From Multivorans sp965116445 (GTDB lineage Bacteria > Acidobacteriota > Thermoanaerobaculia > Multivoradales > Multivoraceae): 64,000 bases of DNA. Location: contig OZ220688.1 of assembly GCA_965116445.1 (NCBI GenBank), positions 62,001 through 126,000 on the forward strand, given 5' to 3'. The translations under genes and the position numbers were made by a program. A model generated the notes under the pieces. It was not told the origin of the DNA, made no database searches, and was given only the letters and a program-made list of their open reading frames with translations. Within the stretch, counting starts at the first letter, position 1, and each line of letters starts with the position of its first letter. Shown here piece after piece: positions 1 through 8,510 of the stretch.

Positions 1-1
1 C

Positions 2-85
2 CGGTCGCGCAAGACGGACGACGGTGTGGAGGTGCTGCCGCCGAAGGCGTTCGTCGACCGGCTTTGGAACGGGGATCTGTGCTGA
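2..85 (+). CDS. C-terminal end of an unidentified protein (partial)
   Basis: An open frame enters from the left edge and stops at the TGA at 83-85, giving 27 residues that end in AFVDRLWNGDLC. Its codon use matches the surrounding genes and it converges on the esterase gene that follows. The tail is too short to assign to a family. Positions 86-158 between the two stops hold nothing I recognise. Confidence 0.35.
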   Translation, partial: RSRKTDDGVEVLPPKAFVDRLWNGDLC

Positions 86-158
86 TCCGGGCTTTAGGCC
101 GATGGCGCAGTTGGTCTCGATCTGCCCGGTCTTTGGCCAGGTCGGGAGAAGTCTCGCT

Positions 159-1388
159 TCAAGGAAGCCTTGTGGACTGCCGGCGGCGGCCCTCGACCGC
201 GTAGTCGCCCGCAGGGGGGACATCGAGGCTCAGGGCGCCGCGGAACGTGTCCCCCCGGACTTGCAACCACGCGCTCAAGGTGCCGACCGATCCCTTGCCC
301 CAGTTCGACTGGGATCCGGACGCTGCATACTCGTAGCTCAGGATGCCGTCTTCGAAGCGGACGGCGGTGACCTCCATCTCGCCGTCCACCTCGTCGTGGA
401 GCGTCGCCGCGAGCGCGCCGTCCTGCTCGGCAAGGGTCAGCACGCTATTGCGGACCTCGCCGAGGACCTGCGTCACGACGTCCCATTCGCCGACGACCGC
501 GGCGAGATCCGGCGGCTCCCCGGTGCCCACGACACCGGGATAGTCGCGCCAGAGCCAGCGCAGCGTGTCGGGGAAGATGGCGCCGCCGTGTCGCAGGTCG
601 TGGCCGCCTGAGCCCATCTCGAACCGGTAGTCGTAGCGGGCGAACATCAGGGCGGAGTCCATCTGGAGGTTGGCCAGCGTCCAGTTTCCCTCCGCCAGGT
701 TGATGTCGTTCTCCCCATCCTGGAGGAAGACGCGGATGGGTTTGGGGTTCCCGCGGGTCTTGCGAATCAGGTACGGGTACCGGGAACCGCCCTGGAGCCT
801 CGTGTAGCTGCCGACGTGGCTGACGGCCTTGCTGAAAGCGTCGGAGCGCTCCCAGACGACGGTGAAGGAGGCCAGGCCGCCGTCGCTCATGCCGGCGATC
901 GCGCGGCCCTCCGCGGCGTCCGTCAGGTTGTAGTCCTTGCCGACTTCGGGGAGGATCTCCTCCAGCAGGAAGCGGGCGTAGGTGTCGTTCAGCGGCGTGT
1001 ACTGGTTGCTCCGCTGATCCCAGGGGATCTCCTTCATCCCGGGGTTGATGAAGATGCCGATCGTGACTGGCATCTCGCCTCTGTGGATCAGGTTGTCGAA
1101 GACGGTCGGCGCCCTGACGGGGCCCTCGGCGCTGACATAGAAGTCGCCGTCCTGGAAGACCATGACGGCCGCGGGCTCGGCGTCCGTGTACTGGGCCGGA
1201 ACGTAGACCCAGTATTCGTGTTTCGTTCCCGGATAGATGCTGCTGTCGTTCCACGCGCGCTTCTCCACCGTGCCGGTGGGGACGCCTTCCTGGGGTAGCG
1301 AGTCGGGGCCCAGCGCGTAGTCCGATCCGCTGGCCGCTGCCGGCAGCATCAGGGAGAGGGCCAGGACGGAAAAGGGGGATCGGGACAA
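159..1388 (-). CDS. secreted esterase, enterochelin-esterase-like alpha/beta hydrolase
   Basis: Alpha/beta hydrolase of the Fes/putative esterase type, about 409 residues. The nucleophile elbow is GMSDGG and the likely catalytic His lies in SGGHDLRHGG; an acidic DGENDIN segment lies between them. A C-terminal beta-rich domain of about 90 residues (VVGEWDVVTQVLGE onward) is extra relative to plain esterases. The frame runs further upstream into the TonB gene, but the TTG at 1386-1388 gives a good signal peptide (MSRSPFSVLALSLMLPAAAS) after a G-rich run. An ATG at 1349 is the alternative, but it cuts the signal in half. It lies just downstream of the TonB receptor on the same strand, so a joint role in taking up and cleaving an ester or siderophore-like substrate is an inference. 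Exact substrate unknown. Confidence 0.75.
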   Translation of the reverse strand: MSRSPFSVLALSLMLPAAASGSDYALGPDSLPQEGVPTGTVEKRAWNDSSIYPGTKHEYWVYVPAQYTDAEPAAVMVFQDGDFYVSAEGPVRAPTVFDNLIHRGEMPVTIGIFINPGMKEIPWDQRSNQYTPLNDTYARFLLEEILPEVGKDYNLTDAAEGRAIAGMSDGGLASFTVVWERSDAFSKAVSHVGSYTRLQGGSRYPYLIRKTRGNPKPIRVFLQDGENDINLAEGNWTLANLQMDSALMFARYDYRFEMGSGGHDLRHGGAIFPDTLRWLWRDYPGVVGTGEPPDLAAVVGEWDVVTQVLGEVRNSVLTLAEQDGALAATLHDEVDGEMEVTAVRFEDGILSYEYAASGSQSNWGKGSVGTLSAWLQVRGDTFRGALSLDVPPAGDYAVEGRRRQSTRLP

Positions 1389-1402
1389 CGTTCCGATCCC
1401 CC
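1370..1402 (-). terminator. intrinsic terminator-like hairpin after the TonB receptor
   Basis: A perfect 10-bp inverted repeat (1374-1383 with 1393-1402, GGGGGATCGG/CCGATCCCCC) with a 9-nt loop is followed on the minus strand by TTTT (1373-1370). It starts 30 bp after the receptor stop codon. The proposed TTG start of the esterase falls in the loop, so the hairpin may also govern esterase expression. Confidence 0.6.
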
Positions 1403-1431
1403 TTCCCTGAACTCTCAGGCCGTCGCGGGCG

Positions 1432-4353
1432 CTAGTTGAACGGCCGGAACCGGAGCTGCATGCCCACTTCGCGCTGGTACGTGATGAATCCCAGAGCGGG
1501 GACGCCTCCATTCCCGGACATTGGCAGGTACTCGAGCACCGCGATCTCGTCGAGAATGTTCTTCACGAACAACGAGACCGACCACCTGTCGCTCGGCGAA
1601 CTCCAGGTGCCGCCCACGTCCAGCCGGTCGAACGACGGCAACTCCCAGATCCCGACGTTGCCGATGCTCGGGTACACGTCGTCGGTGAAGGAGTAGGTCG
1701 ACTGGAACGAGAGGTGGCCGGCGGAAGCGAGCGACTTGAACCAGGATGCGGTCAGCGCCAGCTTGTTCTCCGGCTGCTTCGGCAACCGATTCCCGGTCTG
1801 GTCGGTCGGCAGCGTGTACGTGCTGGTGGCCGGCTCGCGGGTCTCGAAGTCGATGTACTCCCACGTTCCGGACTCCGCGTCAGGGTGGCCGTCGATCACC
1901 GAGGCGTGCTGACCGATGTCCGAGTCCTGCCAGGCATAGAAGCCCCTGAGCCCGAAGGAGCCGATCCGGTAGCTGAACTCAAGATCCACGCCCTGGATCG
2001 TCGTGTCGGGAATGTTGGCCGTGTACTCGACAAGCGGCGAGGAAGAGAAGATCGATATCGGGTACTGCCCGCCCGGTGGCGGCGCCTGAGTGGCGGCGAG
2101 CTGGTAGTTGTCGAAATCGTTGTACCAGAGGCCGGCCGAGAGCTGCAGGCGCGAGTCGAGGAAGAAGCCCTTCGCTCCCAGTTCGTAGTTCACGAGCGTT
2201 TCTTCCTCGATGTACGGGGGCACCTGGCCCGGCAAACCGATGTTGAACCCACCGGAGCGGAAGCCCGTGGAGACCCGGCCGTAGATCAGATGGCCGGCAT
2301 CCGTCGTGTGCTCCAGGGCGAGGTGGCCGATCGGCCGCGACCAGGTCTGCGGAAAGGGGTTGCCCTCGCCCGCAAGAGCGACCGCGGCTGCGATGCCAGT
2401 GAAGGTGGTAAAGGCGTACCCGCCCTGGTCCTCCGGCTTCTGCTCCTTCTCGTCTTCGGTGTACCGCAGTCCTCCCGACAGCGCCCAACGGTCATTGAAC
2501 CGGTAGTCGCCACTGAAGAACGCGGCCTGGGTCTTGTTCTTGCCTCTGTTGAAGAAACCGAGCAGATCGCTGTGCTCGTCACCCTCCGGGCAGTACCAGT
2601 AGAGGCCCTCCTCGTCGCCCGCCGGGTCGGTCGTGCCCCAACCGAATGCCTCAATGACATTGACCAGGACATCCTGGCAACTGGCGACTGGAACGCCAAA
2701 GACCGACCCGAGCCTCCGGGCCTGTTCGTCGGCGGTCCCGAAGCGGATGGTCGTGTCCAGATCATGGCGCCAGATCGTCCCACTTCTCTTGTTGTCGTAC
2801 GTGAACAACCCGCCGATGAAGTTGAAGTCGCCTCCGTAGCTCGATCGGAACAGGAGCTCGTGTGAGGACTCCGGGTACTCGAACGGAAGGTCGTAGAACG
2901 AGTTCGAGAAGTCCACCGTTCCGTCAGGGCACAAGCCCGGCCAGAGTGACGGTGTGCAGGGCGTCACCGTGTGATCCATCGAGTTGGGGTCGCCGCCCAG
3001 ACCCGGATCGCCCGGGGGCGTTCCAACCGGCACCCGGTCCGTGTAGTCGGCGTCCCTGATCACATGCTGCGCCGTGTCGCCGTCGCTGGCGTTATAGCTG
3101 ATTCCGAGGGTGCTGGAGACCTGCCAGTCGGCACGCACCGTCAGGAAGTCGGTCTCGCTCACGTTGGCGCCCGGGTAGTTGAACGCCACCCGGTTCTCGA
3201 GGCGGTTGTCGCAGTGCCACCCGGGGAGACTCGAAGGACAGTCAGGGTCGAGGGCCGGATTGGGCGTCTCCCAGAGGTAGTAGCGGTTCCGGGAGTAGCC
3301 GCCGGTGGTCCGGTCTGAATTCGCGACCTGCACGAAGCCTCGCGGCACCCCGTCTTCCTCCAGGTGGAGCCAGCGAGCCCTCACGGAAAACCGATCGGTC
3401 TCGGCACGAAGCTGCGGCGCGTAGAAGGTCTGATCGGGTGCGTCATGGTCGCCGCCGGGCCCGACGTTCTCCTGCCTGCCGTCGCCCGTGTGGGTGCCCG
3501 CCGTCAGGCGGAAGCTGAAGGGACCGTCGCCGAGCGGGCCTCCGATGGCCCCGTTCAGGCGCTGCTGCGAGACGTCGGTGACCTCCCCCATCAGCTCCGC
3601 GTCCCAGTGATCCGTTGGGCCCTTGGTGACCACGTTGATCGCTCCCGCGATCGAGTTGCGGCCATTCAGGGTTCCCTGGGGTCCACGGGCCACCTCGACG
3701 CGTTCGAGATCAAAGCCGCCGCCGGGCGTCGTACCGTAGACGCCCAGCGTGTAGGCACCGTCAACGTAGGTGGCGACCGCATAGTCGGCCTGGTCGTACT
3801 GGGCGTTCCTGGTGCCGATGCCGCGGATGACCGTTCCCTGGCCTTGCTGCTCCATTTCGTCACTGAACTGGAGGCCCGGAACCAGGTTCTGCAGATCCGT
3901 CTTCTCCTGGATCACGAGTTCCTCGAGGAGCTCCGAGTCGAAGGCCGAGATCGTCATCGGCACTTCCATCACGTTTTCCTCGACCCGCTCCGCCGTAACC
4001 ATGACCGAGTCGTGGTAGGCGGGACGAATCGCGAAGGACGCCGTGGCGCCGCTCGCGGTCACGTTGACCGACTGGCTCGCGGACTGGAAGCCATCCAGGC
4101 TGACCATGGCCGTGTAGGCGCCTGCACCGACGCCCGTGATCGAGAAGGCGCCGTCCGCGTCGCTCATCGCGTTGCCCACCTCGCTTCCGTTCGCGTTCTC
4201 CAGACTGACCATGGCACCGGGGACGGGGTCTCCGTTCGTGTCGTTTACCGTTCCGGAGACGCTGCCGTCCTGCGCCCAGGCGGGCACGGTAAGGAATGCG
4301 AGGGCGAGAAGAAGTGTCAGGACGGTCCTCGATACGGCTCGGGTTCTGCTCAT
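1432..4353 (-). CDS. TonB-dependent outer membrane receptor with carboxypeptidase-regulatory-like N-terminal domain
   Basis: 973 residues. A signal peptide (1-28, ending AWA) is followed by a carboxypeptidase-regulatory-like beta domain (about 29-110, GTVNDTNGDPVPGAMVSL). Next come a TonB-box-like stretch (DSVMVTAER, 115-123) and a plug domain (about 125-245) with the typical motif VEVARGPQGTLNGRNS. The remaining ~720 residues are a 22-strand type barrel ending in an aromatic-rich tail (LRFRPFN). The ATG is preceded by GGAGGGAG on the minus strand. Family knowledge says such receptors import large or scarce ligands across the outer membrane using TonB-ExbBD energy; those energising genes are not in the window. 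The substrate cannot be read from sequence. The esterase downstream is the likely functional partner. Confidence 0.92.
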   Translation of the reverse strand: MSRTRAVSRTVLTLLLALAFLTVPAWAQDGSVSGTVNDTNGDPVPGAMVSLENANGSEVGNAMSDADGAFSITGVGAGAYTAMVSLDGFQSASQSVNVTASGATASFAIRPAYHDSVMVTAERVEENVMEVPMTISAFDSELLEELVIQEKTDLQNLVPGLQFSDEMEQQGQGTVIRGIGTRNAQYDQADYAVATYVDGAYTLGVYGTTPGGGFDLERVEVARGPQGTLNGRNSIAGAINVVTKGPTDHWDAELMGEVTDVSQQRLNGAIGGPLGDGPFSFRLTAGTHTGDGRQENVGPGGDHDAPDQTFYAPQLRAETDRFSVRARWLHLEEDGVPRGFVQVANSDRTTGGYSRNRYYLWETPNPALDPDCPSSLPGWHCDNRLENRVAFNYPGANVSETDFLTVRADWQVSSTLGISYNASDGDTAQHVIRDADYTDRVPVGTPPGDPGLGGDPNSMDHTVTPCTPSLWPGLCPDGTVDFSNSFYDLPFEYPESSHELLFRSSYGGDFNFIGGLFTYDNKRSGTIWRHDLDTTIRFGTADEQARRLGSVFGVPVASCQDVLVNVIEAFGWGTTDPAGDEEGLYWYCPEGDEHSDLLGFFNRGKNKTQAAFFSGDYRFNDRWALSGGLRYTEDEKEQKPEDQGGYAFTTFTGIAAAVALAGEGNPFPQTWSRPIGHLALEHTTDAGHLIYGRVSTGFRSGGFNIGLPGQVPPYIEEETLVNYELGAKGFFLDSRLQLSAGLWYNDFDNYQLAATQAPPPGGQYPISIFSSSPLVEYTANIPDTTIQGVDLEFSYRIGSFGLRGFYAWQDSDIGQHASVIDGHPDAESGTWEYIDFETREPATSTYTLPTDQTGNRLPKQPENKLALTASWFKSLASAGHLSFQSTYSFTDDVYPSIGNVGIWELPSFDRLDVGGTWSSPSDRWSVSLFVKNILDEIAVLEYLPMSGNGGVPALGFITYQREVGMQLRFRPFN

Positions 4354-4422
4354 GGTGGTTCTCCCTCCTGGTTGGAGTGTCGGCGATGGCGCGCCGGCAG
4401 GCTAACTCTTGATCCTCCGAAC

Positions 4423-4450
4423 ATGATACACCGTTCAACCTTCGTGTCAC
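4423..4450 (-). promoter_or_regulatory. sigma70-like promoter for the TonB receptor
   Basis: On the minus strand GTGACA (4450-4445), a 16-bp spacer and TATCAT (4428-4423) precede the receptor start by about 65 nt. This leaves a leader that carries the GGAGGGAG ribosome site. Seen by eye only. Confidence 0.35.
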
Positions 4451-4493
4451 GAGATTCCCTGGAGAGTGCGGGCGGCGTAAGCTCCCGGCAGGT

Positions 4494-6956
4494 GTGGACG
4501 ATCTGAAGCAGGCGCGGGCCCTTCCCTTCTGGGGTCAGGGAGAGGAGCCGCCGGCGTCCCGGTCGGACAAGGCGCCCGAAGAGCAGGGCTTCGCCTCGAT
4601 CGTCCGGATCTTCGCCCGGACGTGGCCCTACCTGCTGCCCCAGATCGCCGGCCGCTGGCGGGAGTTTCCGCGCCGGGCAGAGGCCGCGGCCGAGGGCTCC
4701 ACGGAACCCGGCGCGTGGAGCTTCCGCCATGTGCCGCCGCTGGTCTCCGTCCTGAACCTGACGGGGTCGTTCGTGTGGCTGGCGCCCTTTGGGACCGACC
4801 CGCTTCTCGACATCCTGCGGGCCGCCACGGTCGTGATGACGATCCTGTTGTGGGTGCTCCTGTTCGTGAAGGGCCGCGCGCATCTCGTGGCGTCCCTGGC
4901 GCTGGTCGTCATTGGCACGGCGTCGCTCCTGTTCGCGTTGTTCGCCGTGGACGGGGTCGCGGACAACATCCATCTCGGGATCGTCTCGTTGGGATGCGTC
5001 TCCATCTGGGTGCTCCAGTGCCGGGTCGAAGGGGGCAGGCTGCGATTCCGCATCCGGCTCGGCAGCCACCTCGTCTACTACTTCATCCTGGTCTGGGCCT
5101 CGACCCTGCTGACGATGGTGATCGCCCTCTTCTCGGTGGACCTGATCAGCCAGTCCATCCTGCAGGCCGAGCCGTTGACGCCGTTCATGGCCGACTTCAT
5201 CGGCCGGTCGGAGCTCGCCGGCGAGGCCGCGGCCGCCGCGGAGGTCGCGACGCCGGAGGCGGGCGGCGCCGAACCGAACATCGACCTGGCGCCGCTGACC
5301 GCGGAGCAGCGGCACAGCCTGAAGTGGATCTACGCGGTCTTCATGGTCTTCGGGTGGTTCGCGCAGCTCCCGGCGATGATGCTGCTGCCGTACTACTACA
5401 TCTTCATCATGCAGCGCGTGAACCAGGACCTGCGGATGGCGCTGGTGGAGCGCTGGCTGGGGCTGTCCCTGCGCTACCACAGCGACCACCGGGTGGGCGA
5501 TTCGGTCTACCGCGTCTACCAGGACAGCGCCCAGGTGACGGCCGTGATCGGCACGGTGACGCAGTCGATGCAGATGCTGAGCACCTACGCGATCGGCGTC
5601 GTCTTCCTGGCCGCGCTCGACCCGATCCTGGGGTCGATGGCGCTCAGCGTCGTCCTGCTCGCCCTGCTGTGGGGGCGCTGGTTCTCGCCGCGGATGCGCG
5701 ACCGGTCCCTGGTCTCCCGGGAGGCGAACTCGGACTTCACGTCGCGCGTCCAGGAGACCTTCGCCGCGATCCGGGTGATCAAGGCCTACGGCGCCGCGGA
5801 CAGGGAGCAGGAGCGGCTCGAGCAGGATTCGGTCAGGGCGTTCAACGCGTCCTTCCGGGTCCGGTCGCTGATGGCCGTGGTCGGCATCGTCACGTTCTCG
5901 ATCGCCGCCGCCGCGCTTCTGACCGCGCAGTTTCTGATGGCGGTCTGGGCCAACGGGGAACGGGAGACCTTCGCGACGGCGCTCGTCGCCCTCGTGGGTC
6001 TCAGCTTCGTGGTGTGGAACCTGTCCGCGTACAACTGGGCCCAGGAGCAGATCGGCGCGTCGAGCGTCTCCGTGCGGAACCTGGTCACCCTGTGGTCGCA
6101 GGCGCAGGACATGGCGATGGGGCTCGACCGCTCCTTCGACATCCTGGACATCGAACCCGACGTGAAGAACGCTCCCGACGCGGCGCCGATGCGGCCCTTC
6201 CGCCGCCGCATCCGGTTCGACCGCGTCGACTTCGCCTACGAGCCGGACCGTCCCGTTCTGCGTGACGTGAGCCTCGCCGTCGACCCGGGTTCGATCACGG
6301 CGATCGTCGGTCCGACGGGCTCGGGCAAGAGCACCCTGGTCAGCCTGTTGCTGCGGCTGTTCGATCCCGACTCGGGAACCGTCTCGATCGACGGCGTCGA
6401 CCTCCGCGCGCTGGATGTGGACAGTCTGCGCGGCAACGTCTCGGTCGCCCTCCAGGAGAACGTCCTGTTCGGCATGTCCGTGCGCGACAACATCCGCTAC
6501 GTCGTCCCCGACGCGAGCGACGAGCGCGTACTCGAAGCGGCCCGCGTCGCCTGCGTGGACGAGTACGTCGCCGGGCTCCCGGAAGGTCTGGACACGGTCC
6601 TGAGCGACCGCGGCGGCAAGCTGTCGACGGGGCAGCGCCAGCGCCTCTCGATCGCCCGGGCAGTCGTCAAGGACGCTCCGATCCTGATCCTGGACGAGCC
6701 AACGGCCGCGCTGGACGCCTACACGGAACACCGGGTGCTCGAGCGCCTGTCCGCGTGGGGCGAGGACCGCGCCATCTTCCTGATCACGCACAGGATCTCG
6801 ACGATTCAGCAGGCGGACCGGATCCTCTATCTCGACGGCGGCCGCATCGTCGAGAACGGGTCGCATGGCGAACTCATGGCGGTGGACGGCGGGCGCTACC
6901 GGTCATTCGTGGAGACGGAAGCCAGGTTGTCCAGGCGCTCCGGCGGCGCCGGTTGA
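4494..6956 (+). CDS. ABC exporter half-transporter (permease-ATPase fusion) with extra N-terminal membrane segments
   Basis: 820 residues from a GTG start. About 200 N-terminal residues with roughly four hydrophobic segments come before the usual six-helix exporter domain (about 215-560). The ATPase domain carries Walker A GPTGSGKS (about 606-613), the signature LSTGQRQ (about 709), Walker B ILILDEPT (about 730) and the H-loop THRIST. Usual exporters of this type are near 580-620 residues, so the N-terminal extension is unusual. The substrate is unknown (lipid, peptide or drug export by family). The next exporter gene at 8511 shares a GDSVYRV motif at the intracellular helix and probably forms the other half of a heterodimer; an IS now separates the two. 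Confidence 0.88.
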   Translation: MDDLKQARALPFWGQGEEPPASRSDKAPEEQGFASIVRIFARTWPYLLPQIAGRWREFPRRAEAAAEGSTEPGAWSFRHVPPLVSVLNLTGSFVWLAPFGTDPLLDILRAATVVMTILLWVLLFVKGRAHLVASLALVVIGTASLLFALFAVDGVADNIHLGIVSLGCVSIWVLQCRVEGGRLRFRIRLGSHLVYYFILVWASTLLTMVIALFSVDLISQSILQAEPLTPFMADFIGRSELAGEAAAAAEVATPEAGGAEPNIDLAPLTAEQRHSLKWIYAVFMVFGWFAQLPAMMLLPYYYIFIMQRVNQDLRMALVERWLGLSLRYHSDHRVGDSVYRVYQDSAQVTAVIGTVTQSMQMLSTYAIGVVFLAALDPILGSMALSVVLLALLWGRWFSPRMRDRSLVSREANSDFTSRVQETFAAIRVIKAYGAADREQERLEQDSVRAFNASFRVRSLMAVVGIVTFSIAAAALLTAQFLMAVWANGERETFATALVALVGLSFVVWNLSAYNWAQEQIGASSVSVRNLVTLWSQAQDMAMGLDRSFDILDIEPDVKNAPDAAPMRPFRRRIRFDRVDFAYEPDRPVLRDVSLAVDPGSITAIVGPTGSGKSTLVSLLLRLFDPDSGTVSIDGVDLRALDVDSLRGNVSVALQENVLFGMSVRDNIRYVVPDASDERVLEAARVACVDEYVAGLPEGLDTVLSDRGGKLSTGQRQRLSIARAVVKDAPILILDEPTAALDAYTEHRVLERLSAWGEDRAIFLITHRISTIQQADRILYLDGGRIVENGSHGELMAVDGGRYRSFVETEARLSRRSGGAG

Positions 6957-7080
6957 TGCCCGACAACACCCCCGCATCCGGTCCGTCACTGGGTAATGGG
7001 ATGGTCCGCCCCGCACCCTTACGGCCTCTCGTTGGGGCCAGAATGGTGTTTTCTTCCGAACAACAAGGAGGAGGCGGACC

Positions 7081-8142
7081 GTGAAGGAGGTTACTCGAGT
7101 CGGTATCGATCTGGGCAAGCATGTGTACCAGGTGTGCGGGATGGACGCGTCGGGCGCGGTGGTGTTTCAGCGTCAGTTGAAGGCACCGCGGCTGATGGAG
7201 TTGATGTCGCGGCTCAAGCCGTGCCTGGTGGGGATGGAGGCGAGCTGCGGCGCGCACCACTGGGTGGAGAAGCTGAGGGATCTGGGCCACGACGTGCGGA
7301 TGATGAGTCCGCAGTTTGTCCGTCCGTACGTGAAGTCGAACAAGAGCGACTACCACGACGCGGAGGCGATCTGCGAGGCGGTGTCGCGTCCGACGATGCG
7401 TTTCGTGCCTTACAAGACGAAGGAGCGCCGGGCGCTGCAGCAGATCCACCGAAGTCGGGAGACGATGGTTGGTGTGCGCACGCAGTTGGCGAACCAGTTA
7501 CGTGGTTTTCTGCGGGAGTACGGGATCGTGCTGCCTCAGGGTCTGGCGGTGATCAAGCGGGAGGTGCCTGCGATCGCGTCGGACCCGGAGCGGGCCCTGC
7601 CGGGCGACTTTCGGGCTCTCTTGTGCATGCAGCACCAGGCGCTGATGCAGGTCGACGATCAGGTGGCGGATCTGACGGCGATGCTGGAGCGGGAGTCGAA
7701 GGAGAACCCCCTGTCCGAGCGTTTGATGTCGATCCCGGGGATCGGTCCGATGGTGTCGACGGCGCTGGTGGCGTCGGTCGGCTCGGGCTGGGCCTTCAGC
7801 AGCGGCCGTCAGATGTCGGCGTTTCTCGGGCTGGTGCCTCGTCAGGCATCGACCGGCGGGCACACGAGGCTGTTGGGGATCAGCAAACGCGGGGACCGCT
7901 ACATGCGGGCGCTTCTGATCCACGGTGCGCGGGCGGTGCTGCGCACAGCCCACAAGGGCGAGCGGACGCGGCTCAAGGAATGGGCTCTGGACGTCAAGCG
8001 GCGCCGGGGGGCGAACGTCGCCACGGTGGCCGTGGCCAACAAGCTGGCTCGAATCGCCTGGGCGGTGCTGCGACACGACGAACGCTACAGCGACGAACGC
8101 CATGTCGGCGGTCGAGCAAGGGACTCACGGGCCGCGGCGTAG
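7081..8142 (+). CDS. IS110-family DEDD transposase (recombinase)
   Basis: 353 residues, GTG start with a strong AAGGAGGAGG site. The N-terminal RuvC-like DEDD domain has D10 (GIDLGKH), E53 (GMEAS), D90 and D93 (SDYHDAE). The C-terminal Transposase_20 domain carries the IPGIGP helix-hairpin-helix and the catalytic serine S257 in QASTGG. Family knowledge: IS110 enzymes make circular intermediates and recombine with the help of a structured bridge RNA, without ordinary terminal inverted repeats or target duplications. Both copies in the window encode the same protein, which argues for recent movement. Confidence 0.95.
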   Translation: MKEVTRVGIDLGKHVYQVCGMDASGAVVFQRQLKAPRLMELMSRLKPCLVGMEASCGAHHWVEKLRDLGHDVRMMSPQFVRPYVKSNKSDYHDAEAICEAVSRPTMRFVPYKTKERRALQQIHRSRETMVGVRTQLANQLRGFLREYGIVLPQGLAVIKREVPAIASDPERALPGDFRALLCMQHQALMQVDDQVADLTAMLERESKENPLSERLMSIPGIGPMVSTALVASVGSGWAFSSGRQMSAFLGLVPRQASTGGHTRLLGISKRGDRYMRALLIHGARAVLRTAHKGERTRLKEWALDVKRRRGANVATVAVANKLARIAWAVLRHDERYSDERHVGGRARDSRAAA

Positions 8143-8437
8143 ACGGCTCGGGGAACAGCGAACCAACGATAGGAGAATCGCCCCACCAAGCAGTTTGCGG
8201 GGACTCATTCGAGCGATGGCGAAACAGGTCGGACCGGCGCGTTGAGAAGCCTGAGTCGGCGCAGGGCCCATCAAGAGGCCGTCTGGGTGTGAAGAGGCCG
8301 ACGCGCGCGTATTCCATCGGGGCCAGGGAGCTCTCTCTCAGAGACTCCCACCAACAGGCCGAATACATGCAAGCAACTGCACCTACCTCGCCAGAAACCC
8401 GGAAAGAGCCCTTGCACAAGCGGGGCGGACCATACAT
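8143..8437 (+). ncRNA. candidate bridge RNA region at the IS right end, copy 1
   Basis: The non-coding right end contains four short segments in the order expected of a bridge RNA. GTCGGCGCA (8255-8263) is complementary to the right flank TGCGCCGAC. CTGGGTG (8283-8289) equals the left side of the target. TCCCA (8346-8350) is complementary to the left end TGGGA. ATACATGC (8363-8370) equals the right-end tip at 8432-8439. This makes a target loop followed by a donor loop. The exact RNA ends cannot be read from sequence. Matches were found by eye; the donor-left guide is the weakest. Confidence 0.6.
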
Positions 8438-8462
8438 GCGCCGACGTCCCCGTCGGCATTCC
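8438..8462 (-). repeat. REP-like repeat split by the IS (copy K)
   Basis: GCGCCGACGTCCCCGTCGGC continues the CACTGGGT found at 6987-6994 on the other side of the IS. Joined, they rebuild the standard repeat foot and stem. The stem GCCGACG/CGTCGGC is intact. Confidence 0.7.
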
Positions 8463-8510
8463 GGGCCCGGAGGCAACACGGCCGCTCCGGGCGGCGCCGG
8501 GCATGCCCGC

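Larger units (their letters stand above)
6995..8437 (+). mobile_element. IS110-family (IS1111-like) insertion sequence, copy 1
   Basis: Bases 6987-8443 are identical over 1457 bp to 54371-55827 on the other strand. Comparison with unoccupied repeat copies (CACTGGGTGCGCCG) shows that the outermost shared bases, CACTGGGT on the left and GCGCCG on the right, are target sequence. The element proper is therefore about 6995-8437. Subterminal 14-bp inverted repeats ATGGTCCGCCCCGC (7001-7014) and its complement (8420-8433) fit the IS1111 subgroup. There is no target duplication. The short left and long right (about 295 nt) non-coding ends also fit IS1111, in which the guide RNA is encoded at the right end. 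It lies between two exporter genes, about 75 bp before the second. Confidence 0.92.

Noticed and set aside
4350..6866. Long antisense open frame opposite the first exporter, with others of this kind at 13782-17072, 41496-44642, 28102-29163, 30163-31740 and 36571-38730
   Set aside because: Arg/Asp/Gly/His-rich translations with no domains, exactly antisense to genes with clear motifs. Such shadow frames are normal in high-GC DNA.
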